A stretch of 64,000 bases of DNA, from NCBI GenBank assembly GCA_905181615.1, contig CAJIYH010000002.1, positions 1 through 64,000 of the forward strand. The letters are read 5' to 3'. A program made the translations under genes and the position numbers. Of the stretch, positions 9,558 to 18,661 are shown piece after piece (the stretch's first letter is position 1; the number at the start of each line of letters is the position of its first letter). A model generated the notes under the pieces. That model worked only from the letters and a program-made list of their open reading frames with translations, made no database searches and had not been told where the DNA came from. Origin of the DNA: an uncultured Flavobacteriaceae bacterium (GTDB lineage Bacteria > Bacteroidota > Bacteroidia > Flavobacteriales > Flavobacteriaceae).

Positions 9558-11039
9558 TTATCTGTTCAAAATTTGTTCTAATTCCATTTTCCAATGCTGA
9601 TAAGCCATCTCATAAGGTTCCTTATTTTTTAAAGGCATAAAGGTCATTACATGATCATTTTTTGTGATGTTATTCCCAAACTTCTCAAAGTCGCCATCGG
9701 TCAACCCACAAGCCCTTGCAGCTCCAACGGAACCTGTGGTGTTGTATATTTCAATTTCATGACCAATTAAAGTAGCTACGGTATTCGAGAAAATTTCTGA
9801 TCGGAAAAGATTGTCATTTCCTGCCCTGATAACATTGATTTTGGCATTGTCATCTTTTAAAATTTCCATCCCATAAACAAATGAAAACGCAATCCCTTCC
9901 AAAGCCGCCCTACACAATTGGGAACTGCTGTGTCGGTTTAAGTTTAAATTAATGAAATGAGTCCCTATATTCATACTGTTTAACATCCGCTCTGCTCCGT
10001 TACCAAAAGGAATCACCACCACCCCATCTGAACCCACAGCGACTTTTGAGGCTCTTTTATTCATGGCTTCATAGGACTCCTCTCCCATATTATTTCGCAA
10101 CCAACGGTACATAATTCCTGCTCCATTAATACAGAGTAACTTCCCTACGTTTGTAGTTTCAGGGCTGTAATTTACGTGGGCAAAATTATTAATCCTTGAA
10201 GATTCTTTTGATTTTAAAATATCCGTAACAGCATAGATTACTCCCGAGGTTCCTCCCGTTGCAGCAACTTCCCCGGGTTTGAGAATATTTAATGAAAGTG
10301 CATTATTGGGTTGATCTCCAGCCCTATAAATCACAGGAGTTCCAAAGGGAATACCCGATTCTTGACTCCCTTTCTGATCTACCTCACCTTGATTGGAAAA
10401 GTTTTGGACAATAGTGGGCGTTAGGGAAGGATTAATTCCATAATAATCCAATAGCCAACCTGCAACCTTATTTTCTTTATAATCCCAAAGAATTCCTTCC
10501 GACAAACCGTTCTTGGTAGTGTTCATCTCTCCCGTTAGTCTGTATGCTATATAATCTCCAGGAAGCATATACTTGTAAATTTTTTCATACAATTCTGGCT
10601 CGTTATCCTTTACCCATTTCAACTTAGAGGCGGTGAAATTACCGGGAGAGTTTAATAAATTAGAAGCACATTTTTCTTCTCCTATGTTTTCAAAAGCCTT
10701 GTTTCCGATGTCAATAGCCCTACTGTCACACCATATGATGGAGTCCCTTAGAGGTTTACCAGATTCATCAACGACAACCAAACCGTGCATTTGATAAGAA
10801 ATACCAATCCCGGAGATTTCTTTTGGGGGTATGTTCGCCTCCTTGATCAACCTTTTTGTTGCTTTACAAACATATTCCCACCAAGAATTGGGATCTTGTT
10901 CTGCCCAATCGGATTGTAGGGAAGTGATGGCCATTTCTTCTTGAGGTTCATGAAGTGCAATTATTTTCTTTCCAGTTACAGCGTCGACAAGCGCTACTTT
11001 AATTGAGGAACTTCCTATATCAAATCCTATGTAATACAT
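9558..11039 (-). CDS. xylB: Xylulokinase (FGGY family)
   Basis: 'YYIGFDIGSSSIKVALVD', 'GIGISYQMHGLVVVDESG', 'GDQPNNALSLNILKPGEVAATGGTSGV'; adjacent to xylA. Confidence 0.95.
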   Translation of the reverse strand: MYYIGFDIGSSSIKVALVDAVTGKKIIALHEPQEEMAITSLQSDWAEQDPNSWWEYVCKATKRLIKEANIPPKEISGIGISYQMHGLVVVDESGKPLRDSIIWCDSRAIDIGNKAFENIGEEKCASNLLNSPGNFTASKLKWVKDNEPELYEKIYKYMLPGDYIAYRLTGEMNTTKNGLSEGILWDYKENKVAGWLLDYYGINPSLTPTIVQNFSNQGEVDQKGSQESGIPFGTPVIYRAGDQPNNALSLNILKPGEVAATGGTSGVIYAVTDILKSKESSRINNFAHVNYSPETTNVGKLLCINGAGIMYRWLRNNMGEESYEAMNKRASKVAVGSDGVVVIPFGNGAERMLNSMNIGTHFINLNLNRHSSSQLCRAALEGIAFSFVYGMEILKDDNAKINVIRAGNDNLFRSEIFSNTVATLIGHEIEIYNTTGSVGAARACGLTDGDFEKFGNNITKNDHVMTFMPLKNKEPYEMAYQHWKMELEQILNR

Positions 11040-11042
11040 TGT

Positions 11043-12044
11043 TTATAATGATTCTCTTATGATTAATTGTGTTTCGATATAACTTTGCATTGGCTTTTCC
11101 TTTGTAATGAATTCAGCAGCTTTGGTGCCCAATTCATTAAAATTTGTTGAAATAACTGAGATGCCTTTATAAATAAACTTCTTCATTGGAGTTTCATTAT
11201 AGGAGAGAAAACCTACCTCGACTCCAGGTTCAAAATTCTCATTCCTACACTGCTCTAAAAACAAACCTAACATCCTATCACTCACACTGATATAAGCAAT
11301 ATTTTTTTTAATATTGAATTTTTTTGAGTCCAAAATTATTTTAAAATTAAAATTAAAAGCTTTACAATACTTCTTGAAAAAGGTAATTGTTTCCATAGGA
11401 TGATTGGTAAAAGAAGGATACAGGAAATGTATTTCCTTATACTTTCTAAAAAGCCCTGTAGCACCCTCCAAGGATTTGGAAAAAGACTTACCAAAATCTT
11501 GAAATAAATAATTGTTTTCTATACTTGAATGTACATTCCAATCTATCAATAATAATTTGTCATTGCTGATTTTGGAAATTATTTCAGGGACATTTGCATC
11601 GTCGAAATTCATTACGATATATTTATAATATTTCCCAATACTGTTGTTTATTATGGTTTTAAAATTATCAATGTTATAATGATGAAATTGAACGTCAGTA
11701 ATAATGTTTTCTGGTAAATTATTAATGAAAGAGTGGTATAAGACTTCTTTATAAGCCTTGAACGTATCGAGCAAGAGAAGTACTTTTTTAGTTTCATTGG
11801 CCACATAATAGCCCTTGTTTGGAACAGATTCAATCACTCCATTTTCTTTGAGTATTGAATAGGCCTTGAAAACCGTATCCCTGGATAATTGGTTTATTTT
11901 ACATATTCTATTTACAGAGGGCAAGACGCCTCCTTTTTTTAAGATATTTTTTCCGATCGCATTATTTATCACGTCGACGATTTGCTGATATTTTGGAATA
12001 TCACTTTGGTGATTAATATTAAAAGAAATAAGTGATGCATCCAT
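11043..12044 (-). CDS. xylR: GntR-family transcriptional regulator with LacI/periplasmic-binding-like effector domain (xylose operon regulator)
   Basis: 'IPKYQQIVDVINNAIGKNILKKGGVLPSVNRICKINQLSRDTVFKAYSILKENGVIESVPNKGYYV' GntR wHTH; first gene of the xylBA operon. Confidence 0.85.
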   Translation of the reverse strand: MDASLISFNINHQSDIPKYQQIVDVINNAIGKNILKKGGVLPSVNRICKINQLSRDTVFKAYSILKENGVIESVPNKGYYVANETKKVLLLLDTFKAYKEVLYHSFINNLPENIITDVQFHHYNIDNFKTIINNSIGKYYKYIVMNFDDANVPEIISKISNDKLLLIDWNVHSSIENNYLFQDFGKSFSKSLEGATGLFRKYKEIHFLYPSFTNHPMETITFFKKYCKAFNFNFKIILDSKKFNIKKNIAYISVSDRMLGLFLEQCRNENFEPGVEVGFLSYNETPMKKFIYKGISVISTNFNELGTKAAEFITKEKPMQSYIETQLIIRESL

Positions 12045-12076
12045 ACTGTTCTGTTCCGGTATGCAATATAATAAAA

Positions 12077-12092
12077 AACATTATCTAATGTT
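12077..12092. promoter_or_regulatory. Candidate operator: perfect palindrome AACATTA-TC-TAATGTT upstream of xylR
   Basis: Perfect 7+7 bp inverted repeat with 2 bp spacer, ~33 bp upstream of the regulator start codon. Confidence 0.5.
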
Positions 12093-12251
12093 CTCGGATT
12101 AAAATTAAAAAATAGCTCGTCAGTCCATACTAATCCACCGTCTGACTTTTAGACTTAGAAACTGCCTGTAACGCTAAGACACTAAAATATAATTTCATTA
12201 AATAGTATTGTTTATGGGTGGAATCACTTTTGCTTTTAATAATTTTGAGCC

Positions 12252-12614
12252 ATGGAACAAAATATTTTCGGAAACCCCCTCCTCTCCTGCTGCGCCAATC
12301 CTGCTACCGGTTATTTTAGAGATGGCCTGTGTAGAACAATTTCGCAAGACTCTGGAACACATACGGTTTGTGCACTGGTCACGCAAGAGTTCTTAGACTA
12401 TTCGGCATCAAAGGGTAATGATTTGATGACACCAATACCCCATTGGCAATTTCCAGGATTGAAGCCCGGTGACAAATGGTGCTTATGTGTTTCGCGTTGG
12501 CTAGAAGCCGAAAAAGCGGGTAAAGCTCCAAATATTATTTTGGAAGCAACGCATGAAAAAACACTTCAATATGCTTCATTAGAGTTGTTACAGAAATATG
12601 CTGTATCAAATTAA
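12252..12614 (+). CDS. DUF2237 family protein
   Basis: 'NPLLSCCANPATGYFRDGLCRTISQDSGTHTVCALVTQEFLDYSASKGNDLMTPIPHWQFPGLKPGDKWCLCVSRWLEA'. Confidence 0.9.
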   Translation: MEQNIFGNPLLSCCANPATGYFRDGLCRTISQDSGTHTVCALVTQEFLDYSASKGNDLMTPIPHWQFPGLKPGDKWCLCVSRWLEAEKAGKAPNIILEATHEKTLQYASLELLQKYAVSN

Positions 12615-12701
12615 TAAGTATTATTAGTAGGCATTAGGTTTCCTCCAAAAATGAATAATCAGCAGCGGGCACTGTCTTTAGATTTACTTTAGACGTCTGG
12701 A

Positions 12702-13667
12702 TTATTCTTTTTTTCCAGGCCAGTCCCAAACGACAAGATCATCGCTCCATGCGATCCCAATCGATGCATTTCTATCAAAATCTCCTTCTCTCTCGGACTT
12801 AGGCCCTGAACCATGAAAAAACATTATGTATTTACCCAGTTTCTTTTTTAGGTTTACGACAGTTCCTGCTGTAATTCTTCCAGCTGCCCAATCCCATTCG
12901 TCTTGTCCTAGAGTGATTAGGTTTCCCCAATCTTTCCAACTATTTAAATCTAAAGAACGTTTAATAGATATCCCATTTGGTGGAGAATGAAACAAGAGAT
13001 ATTCATCATTTTCATTCAAAACACATACATTTTCACCTGACTTCGTATGTCCAAAAAACGTCCAGTTTTCCAGGTTGTAACTGTACGACATACTTACTCC
13101 TTTTTGCTTGTAAAAGCACCACCACTTTCCTTTTTCGTTTTTATCTTCAACTAAATAGGGATCAATCATTCTTCCCATATTAGCAAATTCGACATCAGGT
13201 CCTTTTACTTTGATTATTTCAGGTTTACTCCAATTACTAAGGTCTTTGCTACGCATGGTATATAATCTCGCATCCTTAGAACCATGGCGTTTGCCCTGGT
13301 CCAATGTATGGTTAGGACGCGGATAGGTTTGTAGACATAAAATCCATTCATTCTTATAATCAATAATATTTCCGGGACTACAGAAGTTCAAGGATTGATC
13401 TTTAGTGGTAAGGATTTTCTCAAGACTCCAGTTCCTCAAATCCACCGAATGTCTTTCGGCTGTATATGAATAAATTTTTCCTTCTTCGTTTTTAACTAGG
13501 GTATAAAACAGGTAAAAAATATTATTATGGAATAAAACTGCAGGATCTCGATATGCTGTCGTATCATTTCCTTTAAAAATAATTGGGGAATCTAAAGCAT
13601 ATAAAATGTTTGTTTGGGCTTCTGAATGAATGGTAAAGACGCATACAAATATTAGCTGACGATTCAT
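12702..13667 (-). CDS. Secreted glycoside hydrolase, five-bladed beta-propeller (GH43/GH32-like)
   Basis: Signal peptide; 'YRDPAVLFHNNIFYLFYTLV', 'CSPGNIIDYKNEWILCLQTY', repeated propeller motifs 'SKDLSNWSKPE', 'SYNLENWTFFG', 'SLDLNSWKDWG'. Confidence 0.75.
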   Translation of the reverse strand: MNRQLIFVCVFTIHSEAQTNILYALDSPIIFKGNDTTAYRDPAVLFHNNIFYLFYTLVKNEEGKIYSYTAERHSVDLRNWSLEKILTTKDQSLNFCSPGNIIDYKNEWILCLQTYPRPNHTLDQGKRHGSKDARLYTMRSKDLSNWSKPEIIKVKGPDVEFANMGRMIDPYLVEDKNEKGKWWCFYKQKGVSMSYSYNLENWTFFGHTKSGENVCVLNENDEYLLFHSPPNGISIKRSLDLNSWKDWGNLITLGQDEWDWAAGRITAGTVVNLKKKLGKYIMFFHGSGPKSEREGDFDRNASIGIAWSDDLVVWDWPGKKE

Positions 13668-13843
13668 ATCCGGTTCACCCATGCCTCCTAGATCGTATTG
13701 TTGGTCTAATTTTAAGTACTTCTTTTCATTTCACTTTTCCTGTAATTTTTATGAGTAGCTTTTTAACGAGTTTTTGCATGGATTCGTTGACGTCTCTGTA
13801 TGTAATGCCACTAAGGTGCTTTAGTTGGCAATCAGCAAGCACG

Positions 13844-14148
13844 TTACTCCGCGGCATCCCACTCCTCTTCAGTGGCAGGTCCTTTCTGATACTCCATAAG
13901 TAACTTCCAGCCGTTTCGCTTGACCAGCAACATCTCGAAATGTACGTAGTCATCTCTTGGCTGACCTTGCTCTGGATTTGATATGTAGTGATAAATGCCC
14001 GTTTCGTGGGCAGTATTTTCATCGTGCAGTCGCTGGGTAAACCTAAAGCGTCGCCGGCATCCCCATCTATGTCAGAACCTAATTGAGTTTGAGAGAAAAT
14101 TTGATTACTGACTACAAAAAAACAAATAGTATAAAATACTTTGTTCAT
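13844..14148 (-). pseudogene. Chimeric remnant: signal peptide of a 'QLGSDIDGDAGD'-type protein joined out of frame to the C-terminus of an NTF2-like/DUF4440 protein
   Basis: Upstream part MNKVFYTICFFVVSNQIFSQTQLGSDIDGDAGD; another minus frame reads RFTQRLHDENTAHETGIYHYISNPEQGQPRDDYVHFEMLLVKRNGWKLLMEYQKGPATEEEWDAAE* ending at 13844. Confidence 0.65.
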
Positions 14149-14484
14149 TTTATTTGGTTTATGGTTAATAAGGTGCGAATGTAATATAAAAATGTACAAG
14201 ATCGCTACTCCCTGAACTTACTGAACAAACAAAGGTAATTCTTCACTTACTTCATTAGTAGCTTGTTTCATTCTTGGTAAAGTGTATTTTAGAACTTACT
14301 GAAGATGATATGCCTGTGGTTTAGGTTATATACCCATTTCACCAGGATATCCCAAAAGGAAAATAGATTTATTTTGAAGGGTGGGGTGTTAAATTGAGAG
14401 TTTAGGCTGGATTTTTTGGGGTTTTCATTAATTAACTCCCTTGTGCCGTACATAAATCGTACAAAAAAAGTGGTATTAAAATAA

Positions 14485-14518
14485 TAACCCTTGAAAATCA
14501 AGTGATTAACAAGGGCTA
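14485..14518 (-). terminator. Rho-independent terminator downstream of the tRNA-Gly/tRNA-Leu unit
   Basis: Minus strand TAGCCCTTG-N16-CAAGGGTTA followed by TTATTTT. Confidence 0.6.
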
Positions 14519-14521
14519 AAG

Positions 14522-14606
14522 TACTCGAGGCGGGACTTGAACCCGCACGACCGCAATGGTCATTGGATTTTAAGTCCAACGTGTCTACCAATTCCACCAC
14601 TCGAGC
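14522..14606 (-). tRNA. tRNA-Leu (TAA)
   Basis: Minus strand gctcgagtggtggaattggtagacacgttggacttaaaatccaatgaccattgcggtcgtgcgggttcaagtcccgcctcgagta; cloverleaf with long variable arm, anticodon TAA. Confidence 0.95.
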
Positions 14607-14622
14607 GTTTTTTTGGTAGTAG

Positions 14623-14694
14623 AGCGAAAGACGGGATTTGAACCCGCGACCCCCACCTTGGCAAGGTGATGCTCTACCCCTGAGCTACTTTCGC
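14623..14694 (-). tRNA. tRNA-Gly (GCC)
   Basis: Minus strand gcgaaagtagctcaggggtagagcatcaccttgccaaggtgggggtcgcgggttcaaatcccgtctttcgct; anticodon GCC. Confidence 0.95.
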
Positions 14695-14704
14695 AGTAGA
14701 CGTG

Positions 14705-14736
14705 CAAATGTAATATAAAATTCAAGAAAAACTCAA
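14705..14736 (-). promoter_or_regulatory. Bacteroidota-type promoter for the tRNA unit (TTG-N21-TACATTTG)
   Basis: Minus strand TTGAGTTTTTCTTGAATTTTATATTACATTTG just upstream of tRNA-Gly. Confidence 0.55.
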
Positions 14737-14763
14737 GCTTTTTTTTAGAAAAAAATAAAATAT

Positions 14764-17361
14764 TTATCCGTTTAAACGTCGCTTGATATCGTTGAGTTTC
14801 ATTAAGGCTTCAACAGGAGTTAGCGTATCAATATCAAGGTTTTTAATTTCATCACGAAGAGCTTCTAAGAGTGGATCATCGAGATTTATAAAACTCAATT
14901 GTAGGTCTTCGCCACTGTTTTTTAAAGCCTCTTTTCGGTCTTCTTCTTGGTGCGATTGTTCCAGAAATTTCAACTTTCTTTCTGCAGTTGCCAAAACAGT
15001 CTTAGGCATTCCTGCCATTTTAGCCACATGAATTCCAAAACTATGTGCACTTCCTCCTGGAGTTAGTTTTCGTAAAAAGAGTACACTGCCTTTCAACTCT
15101 TTTACTGAAACGTTAAAATTTTTGATGCGGTCAAACGTTTGCGTCATCTCGTTTAATTCGTGGTAATGCGTTGCAAAAAGTGTTTTTGGTTTTGCAGGAT
15201 GCTGATGTAAATATTCGGCAATTGCCCAGGCAATTGAAATTCCATCATAGGTACTGGTTCCTCTTCCAATTTCATCTAGAAGCACCAAGCTGCTTTCGGT
15301 AATGTTATTCAGTATAGCTGCTGATTCGTTCATTTCTACCATAAAGGTTGATTCACCTAACGATATATTATCACTCGCGCCAACCCTTGTAAATATTTTA
15401 TCTACAATGCCCATAGATACTTCTTGGGCAGGAACAAAACTTCCCATTTGTGCCAAAATAACAATAAGGGCAGTTTGGCGAAGAAGCGCTGATTTACCCG
15501 ACATGTTGGGACCTGTAATCATTATAATTTGTTGCTCTTCTCGATTTAAAGAAACATCGTTGGTAATGTATTTTTCGCCAACTGCCAATTGATTTTCAAT
15601 AACAGGGTGACGTCCATCTTTTATAATCAAGTCTTTGCCATTGGTTAGTTTTGGACAATTGTAATTGTGTTTTTTGGCAAGTAAAGTAAAGCCAACCAAA
15701 CAATCTAGGGTTGCAATCTGAATTGCATTTTGCTTTAAAACCTCTAATGTGTTCTGGATGTTTTTTATTAATTCAGCATAAAAAGTAAGTTCTAAAGTTT
15801 GGACTCGGTCTTGGGCACCAAGTATCTTAGATTCATATTCTTTAAGTTCTTCTGTAATGTAACGTTCGGCATTTACTAAAGTTTGTTTTCTAATCCATTC
15901 CTCAGGTACTTTGTCTTTGTGGGTGTTTCGAACTTCGATATAATAACCAAAAACATTATTAAAGGCAATTTTAAGAGAACTAATTCCGGTACGTTCTGTT
16001 TCTTGCTCGACCATTCGATCCAAATGATCTTTTCCAGATTTCCTAAGATCCCGCAATTCATCTAATTCTTTCGAAAAACCATTGGCTATAAAGTCCCCTT
16101 TCGAGGTACTAACAGGAGCTTCTTCTCTTAAAGTAGAACTTAAGATTCCGATCAGCTCATCACAATTGCGAAGCCCTAAACCTAAACTTTGTAAAACTTG
16201 TTCAGAGGAATCGACCAAAGATGCTTTTAGGGGGATTAGTTCTAGTAAGGAATTCTTTAATTGTATAAGTTCTCTTGGAGCAACTTTCTGTGTTGCAATC
16301 TTAGACATCAAGCGCTCAATGTCACCAATATTTTTAAGTCTCAAAACAGCTTCCTCTCGAACAGCTTCTTGACCAATAAAACCATCAATTGCCTGGTGAC
16401 GTTCTTGTATTTTTTTTATCGACTTTAAAGGAAAACTTACCCAATGTCTAAGCATTCTCCCACCCATTGCAGTTGAGGTAAAGTCAATTACATCAATAAG
16501 GGAAACCCCTTCTCTCGAATTTGGAAATAAAAGCTCTAAGTTACGAGCTGTAAAACGGTCAATTCCGACATAGTCTTCCGAGCTAATGGCTTGAACAGCA
16601 TGAATATGTTGGAGTTGTTTGTGTTGTGTTTCGGCAAGATAATGTAAAATTACGCCTGCAGTTATTGATCCCATTTCCAAACCTTCTACTCCAAACCCTT
16701 TCAAAGATTTGGTTTGAAAATGTTGGGTCAAAATTTCGTTACAAAACTCCAATTGAAAAACCCAATCTTCCATATAGAAAACAGCGTGATGCATTCCAAA
16801 ATGTTCAGCAAAGAACGCTTTCTTTGGTTTTGAAACCAAAACTTCGCTTGGATTGAATTTTTGTAACAATTGATCTACATGATCCACCGATCCTTCGCTG
16901 GTCATAAAATCCCCAGTTGAAATATCAAGGAAAGAAACGCCCCAATTTTTTTTTCCGGGATGAACAGCGGCGAGATAATTATTTTTCTTTTGTTCTAAAA
17001 CATCATCATTAAGAGCAACTCCTGGAGTGACCAATTCTGTAACACCGCGTTTCACAATGGTTTTTGTCATCTTAGGGTCTTCTAGTTGGTCACAAATAGC
17101 AACCCTGCAACCAGCCTTTATCAATTTAGGTAAGTAGGTGTTTAGCGAATGATGTGGAAATCCAGCCAGTTCAATTTCACTGCTACTACCTGCGCCTCGT
17201 TTGGTTTGGACGATCCCGAGTATTTTTGCCGCTTTGATGGCGTCTGAACCAAAAGTTTCGTAAAAATCTCCCACACGAAACAACAACAACGCATCAGGAT
17301 ATTTCGCCTTAATTTGGTTGTATTGCTTCATTAAAGGGGTTTCTTTAGCTGATTTTGCCAA
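14764..17361 (-). CDS. mutS: DNA mismatch repair protein MutS
   Basis: 'TPLMKQYNQIKAKYPDALLLFRVGDFYETFG', Walker A 'ITGPNMSGKSALLRQ', 'LLDEIGRGTSTYDGISIAWA'. Confidence 0.98.
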   Translation of the reverse strand: MAKSAKETPLMKQYNQIKAKYPDALLLFRVGDFYETFGSDAIKAAKILGIVQTKRGAGSSSEIELAGFPHHSLNTYLPKLIKAGCRVAICDQLEDPKMTKTIVKRGVTELVTPGVALNDDVLEQKKNNYLAAVHPGKKNWGVSFLDISTGDFMTSEGSVDHVDQLLQKFNPSEVLVSKPKKAFFAEHFGMHHAVFYMEDWVFQLEFCNEILTQHFQTKSLKGFGVEGLEMGSITAGVILHYLAETQHKQLQHIHAVQAISSEDYVGIDRFTARNLELLFPNSREGVSLIDVIDFTSTAMGGRMLRHWVSFPLKSIKKIQERHQAIDGFIGQEAVREEAVLRLKNIGDIERLMSKIATQKVAPRELIQLKNSLLELIPLKASLVDSSEQVLQSLGLGLRNCDELIGILSSTLREEAPVSTSKGDFIANGFSKELDELRDLRKSGKDHLDRMVEQETERTGISSLKIAFNNVFGYYIEVRNTHKDKVPEEWIRKQTLVNAERYITEELKEYESKILGAQDRVQTLELTFYAELIKNIQNTLEVLKQNAIQIATLDCLVGFTLLAKKHNYNCPKLTNGKDLIIKDGRHPVIENQLAVGEKYITNDVSLNREEQQIIMITGPNMSGKSALLRQTALIVILAQMGSFVPAQEVSMGIVDKIFTRVGASDNISLGESTFMVEMNESAAILNNITESSLVLLDEIGRGTSTYDGISIAWAIAEYLHQHPAKPKTLFATHYHELNEMTQTFDRIKNFNVSVKELKGSVLFLRKLTPGGSAHSFGIHVAKMAGMPKTVLATAERKLKFLEQSHQEEDRKEALKNSGEDLQLSFINLDDPLLEALRDEIKNLDIDTLTPVEALMKLNDIKRRLNG

Positions 17362-17447
17362 GGGAATATCTTCTTTTTAGTTTATGCGAATGTAACCATT
17401 ATTTGAATTTTATAAAACGCTAATGAATACTTCCTTATTTTTGGGGT

Positions 17448-17987
17448 GTGAAACACAGAAAATTAAAAAACATAGAACTGGGACGAAAGTCCGTTGAAGA
17501 AGCCAAAGCGGCTCACAAAACACCCTTAATTTTGATTTTAGATAACATCCGAAGTTTAAATAACATTGGATCTGTATTTAGAACTTCAGATGCTTTTTTA
17601 CTTGAAAAAATTTATCTCTGTGGAATTACTGCACAACCTCCCAACAAGGACATTCAAAAAACAGCTTTAGGCGCAACCGAATCTGTTGCTTGGGAATACA
17701 TAGAACAAACACTAGATATAGTTCTTCAACTTAAAAATGAAGACGTGTTGATTTGGTCTGTTGAACAAGCTGAGCAAGCCCTACTTTTAAATGACTTTAA
17801 GCCAGAATTAAATAAGAAGTATGCTTTTGTTTTGGGGAATGAAATTAAAGGTGTTTCTCAAGAAGTTATTGATGCTTCGCATGGAGTAATTGAAATTCCG
17901 CAAGAAGGAGCAAAGCACTCGCTTAATATAGCCGTTACCGTTGGAGTGGTCGCCTGGGATTTTTTTCAAAAAACAAAAAAATTTTAA
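17448..17987 (+). CDS. TrmH/SpoU family RNA methyltransferase
   Basis: 'LILDNIRSLNNIGSVFRTSDAF', 'FVLGNEIKGVSQEVIDASHGVIEIPQEGAKHSLNIAVTVGVVAWDF'. Starts with an ATG-or-GTG region at 17448. Confidence 0.93.
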   Translation: MKHRKLKNIELGRKSVEEAKAAHKTPLILILDNIRSLNNIGSVFRTSDAFLLEKIYLCGITAQPPNKDIQKTALGATESVAWEYIEQTLDIVLQLKNEDVLIWSVEQAEQALLLNDFKPELNKKYAFVLGNEIKGVSQEVIDASHGVIEIPQEGAKHSLNIAVTVGVVAWDFFQKTKKF

Positions 17988-18496
17988 AATTTTAGCTCCT
18001 TATCCCAAAGCTTCAAAACCGAATCATCCGTACACTTGGATTTAATGTCTAAAATGTTTTTATTCAGTTTAGGATGAACAACTTCTGAGGCTATATCAGC
18101 CAAAGGAGTCAAAACAAATTGGCGTAATTCCATCCTTGGATGTGGAATCTGCAGTCGTTTGTCGTTTATAATTTGATTGTTAAACAACAAAATATCTAAG
18201 TCTATAGACCGAGCTTTATAGCCTTCCGTATCGTTTCGACTTCTGCCAAGTTCATTTTCAATTTCTAAAAGAATATCGATGAGTTCCAATGGTGTATATT
18301 TTGTTTTTAATTGAATACAAGCATTCAAAAAAGGGTCGCTTTCAAAACCCCAGGCGGGTGCCACAAATACTCGAGAAACGGATTCTATTTTCCCAACCCT
18401 TTGAGCAAGACGAAGTACTGCTTTTTGAAGCAATTCAAATCGATTTCCCAAGTTACTTCCTAAAGCAATGTAGACCACAATTAATTTTTGATTCAA
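17984..18496 (-). CDS. folK: 2-amino-4-hydroxy-6-hydroxymethyldihydropteridine pyrophosphokinase
   Basis: 'YIALGSNLGNRFELLQKAV', 'LLEIENELGRSRN...YKARSIDLDILLF', 'IPHPRMELRQFVLTPLADIA'. Confidence 0.96.
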   Translation of the reverse strand: MNQKLIVVYIALGSNLGNRFELLQKAVLRLAQRVGKIESVSRVFVAPAWGFESDPFLNACIQLKTKYTPLELIDILLEIENELGRSRNDTEGYKARSIDLDILLFNNQIINDKRLQIPHPRMELRQFVLTPLADIASEVVHPKLNKNILDIKSKCTDDSVLKLWDKELKF

Positions 18497-18661
18497 AAAA
18501 AGACAAAAAAAACCAAGGGTGCAACTCTCCTTTTACTTTTATAGCGAGAAAGGTTTATAATTTTGAATTTCAGTTATACCACATTTACTCCTGTTTTTAA
18601 AAATCAGCCAATTTAAGATTCATCAGTCAGTTTATCTTATATTTGTTAAAAATAAACTCAA

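Noticed and set aside
12198-12396. ORFs antisense or out of frame to the DUF2237 gene
   Set aside because: The DUF2237 frame is clearly the coding one.
14289-14600. ORF beginning MVELVDTLDLKSNDHCGRAGSSPASST
   Set aside because: Translation of tRNA-Leu and its flank; classic spurious ORF.
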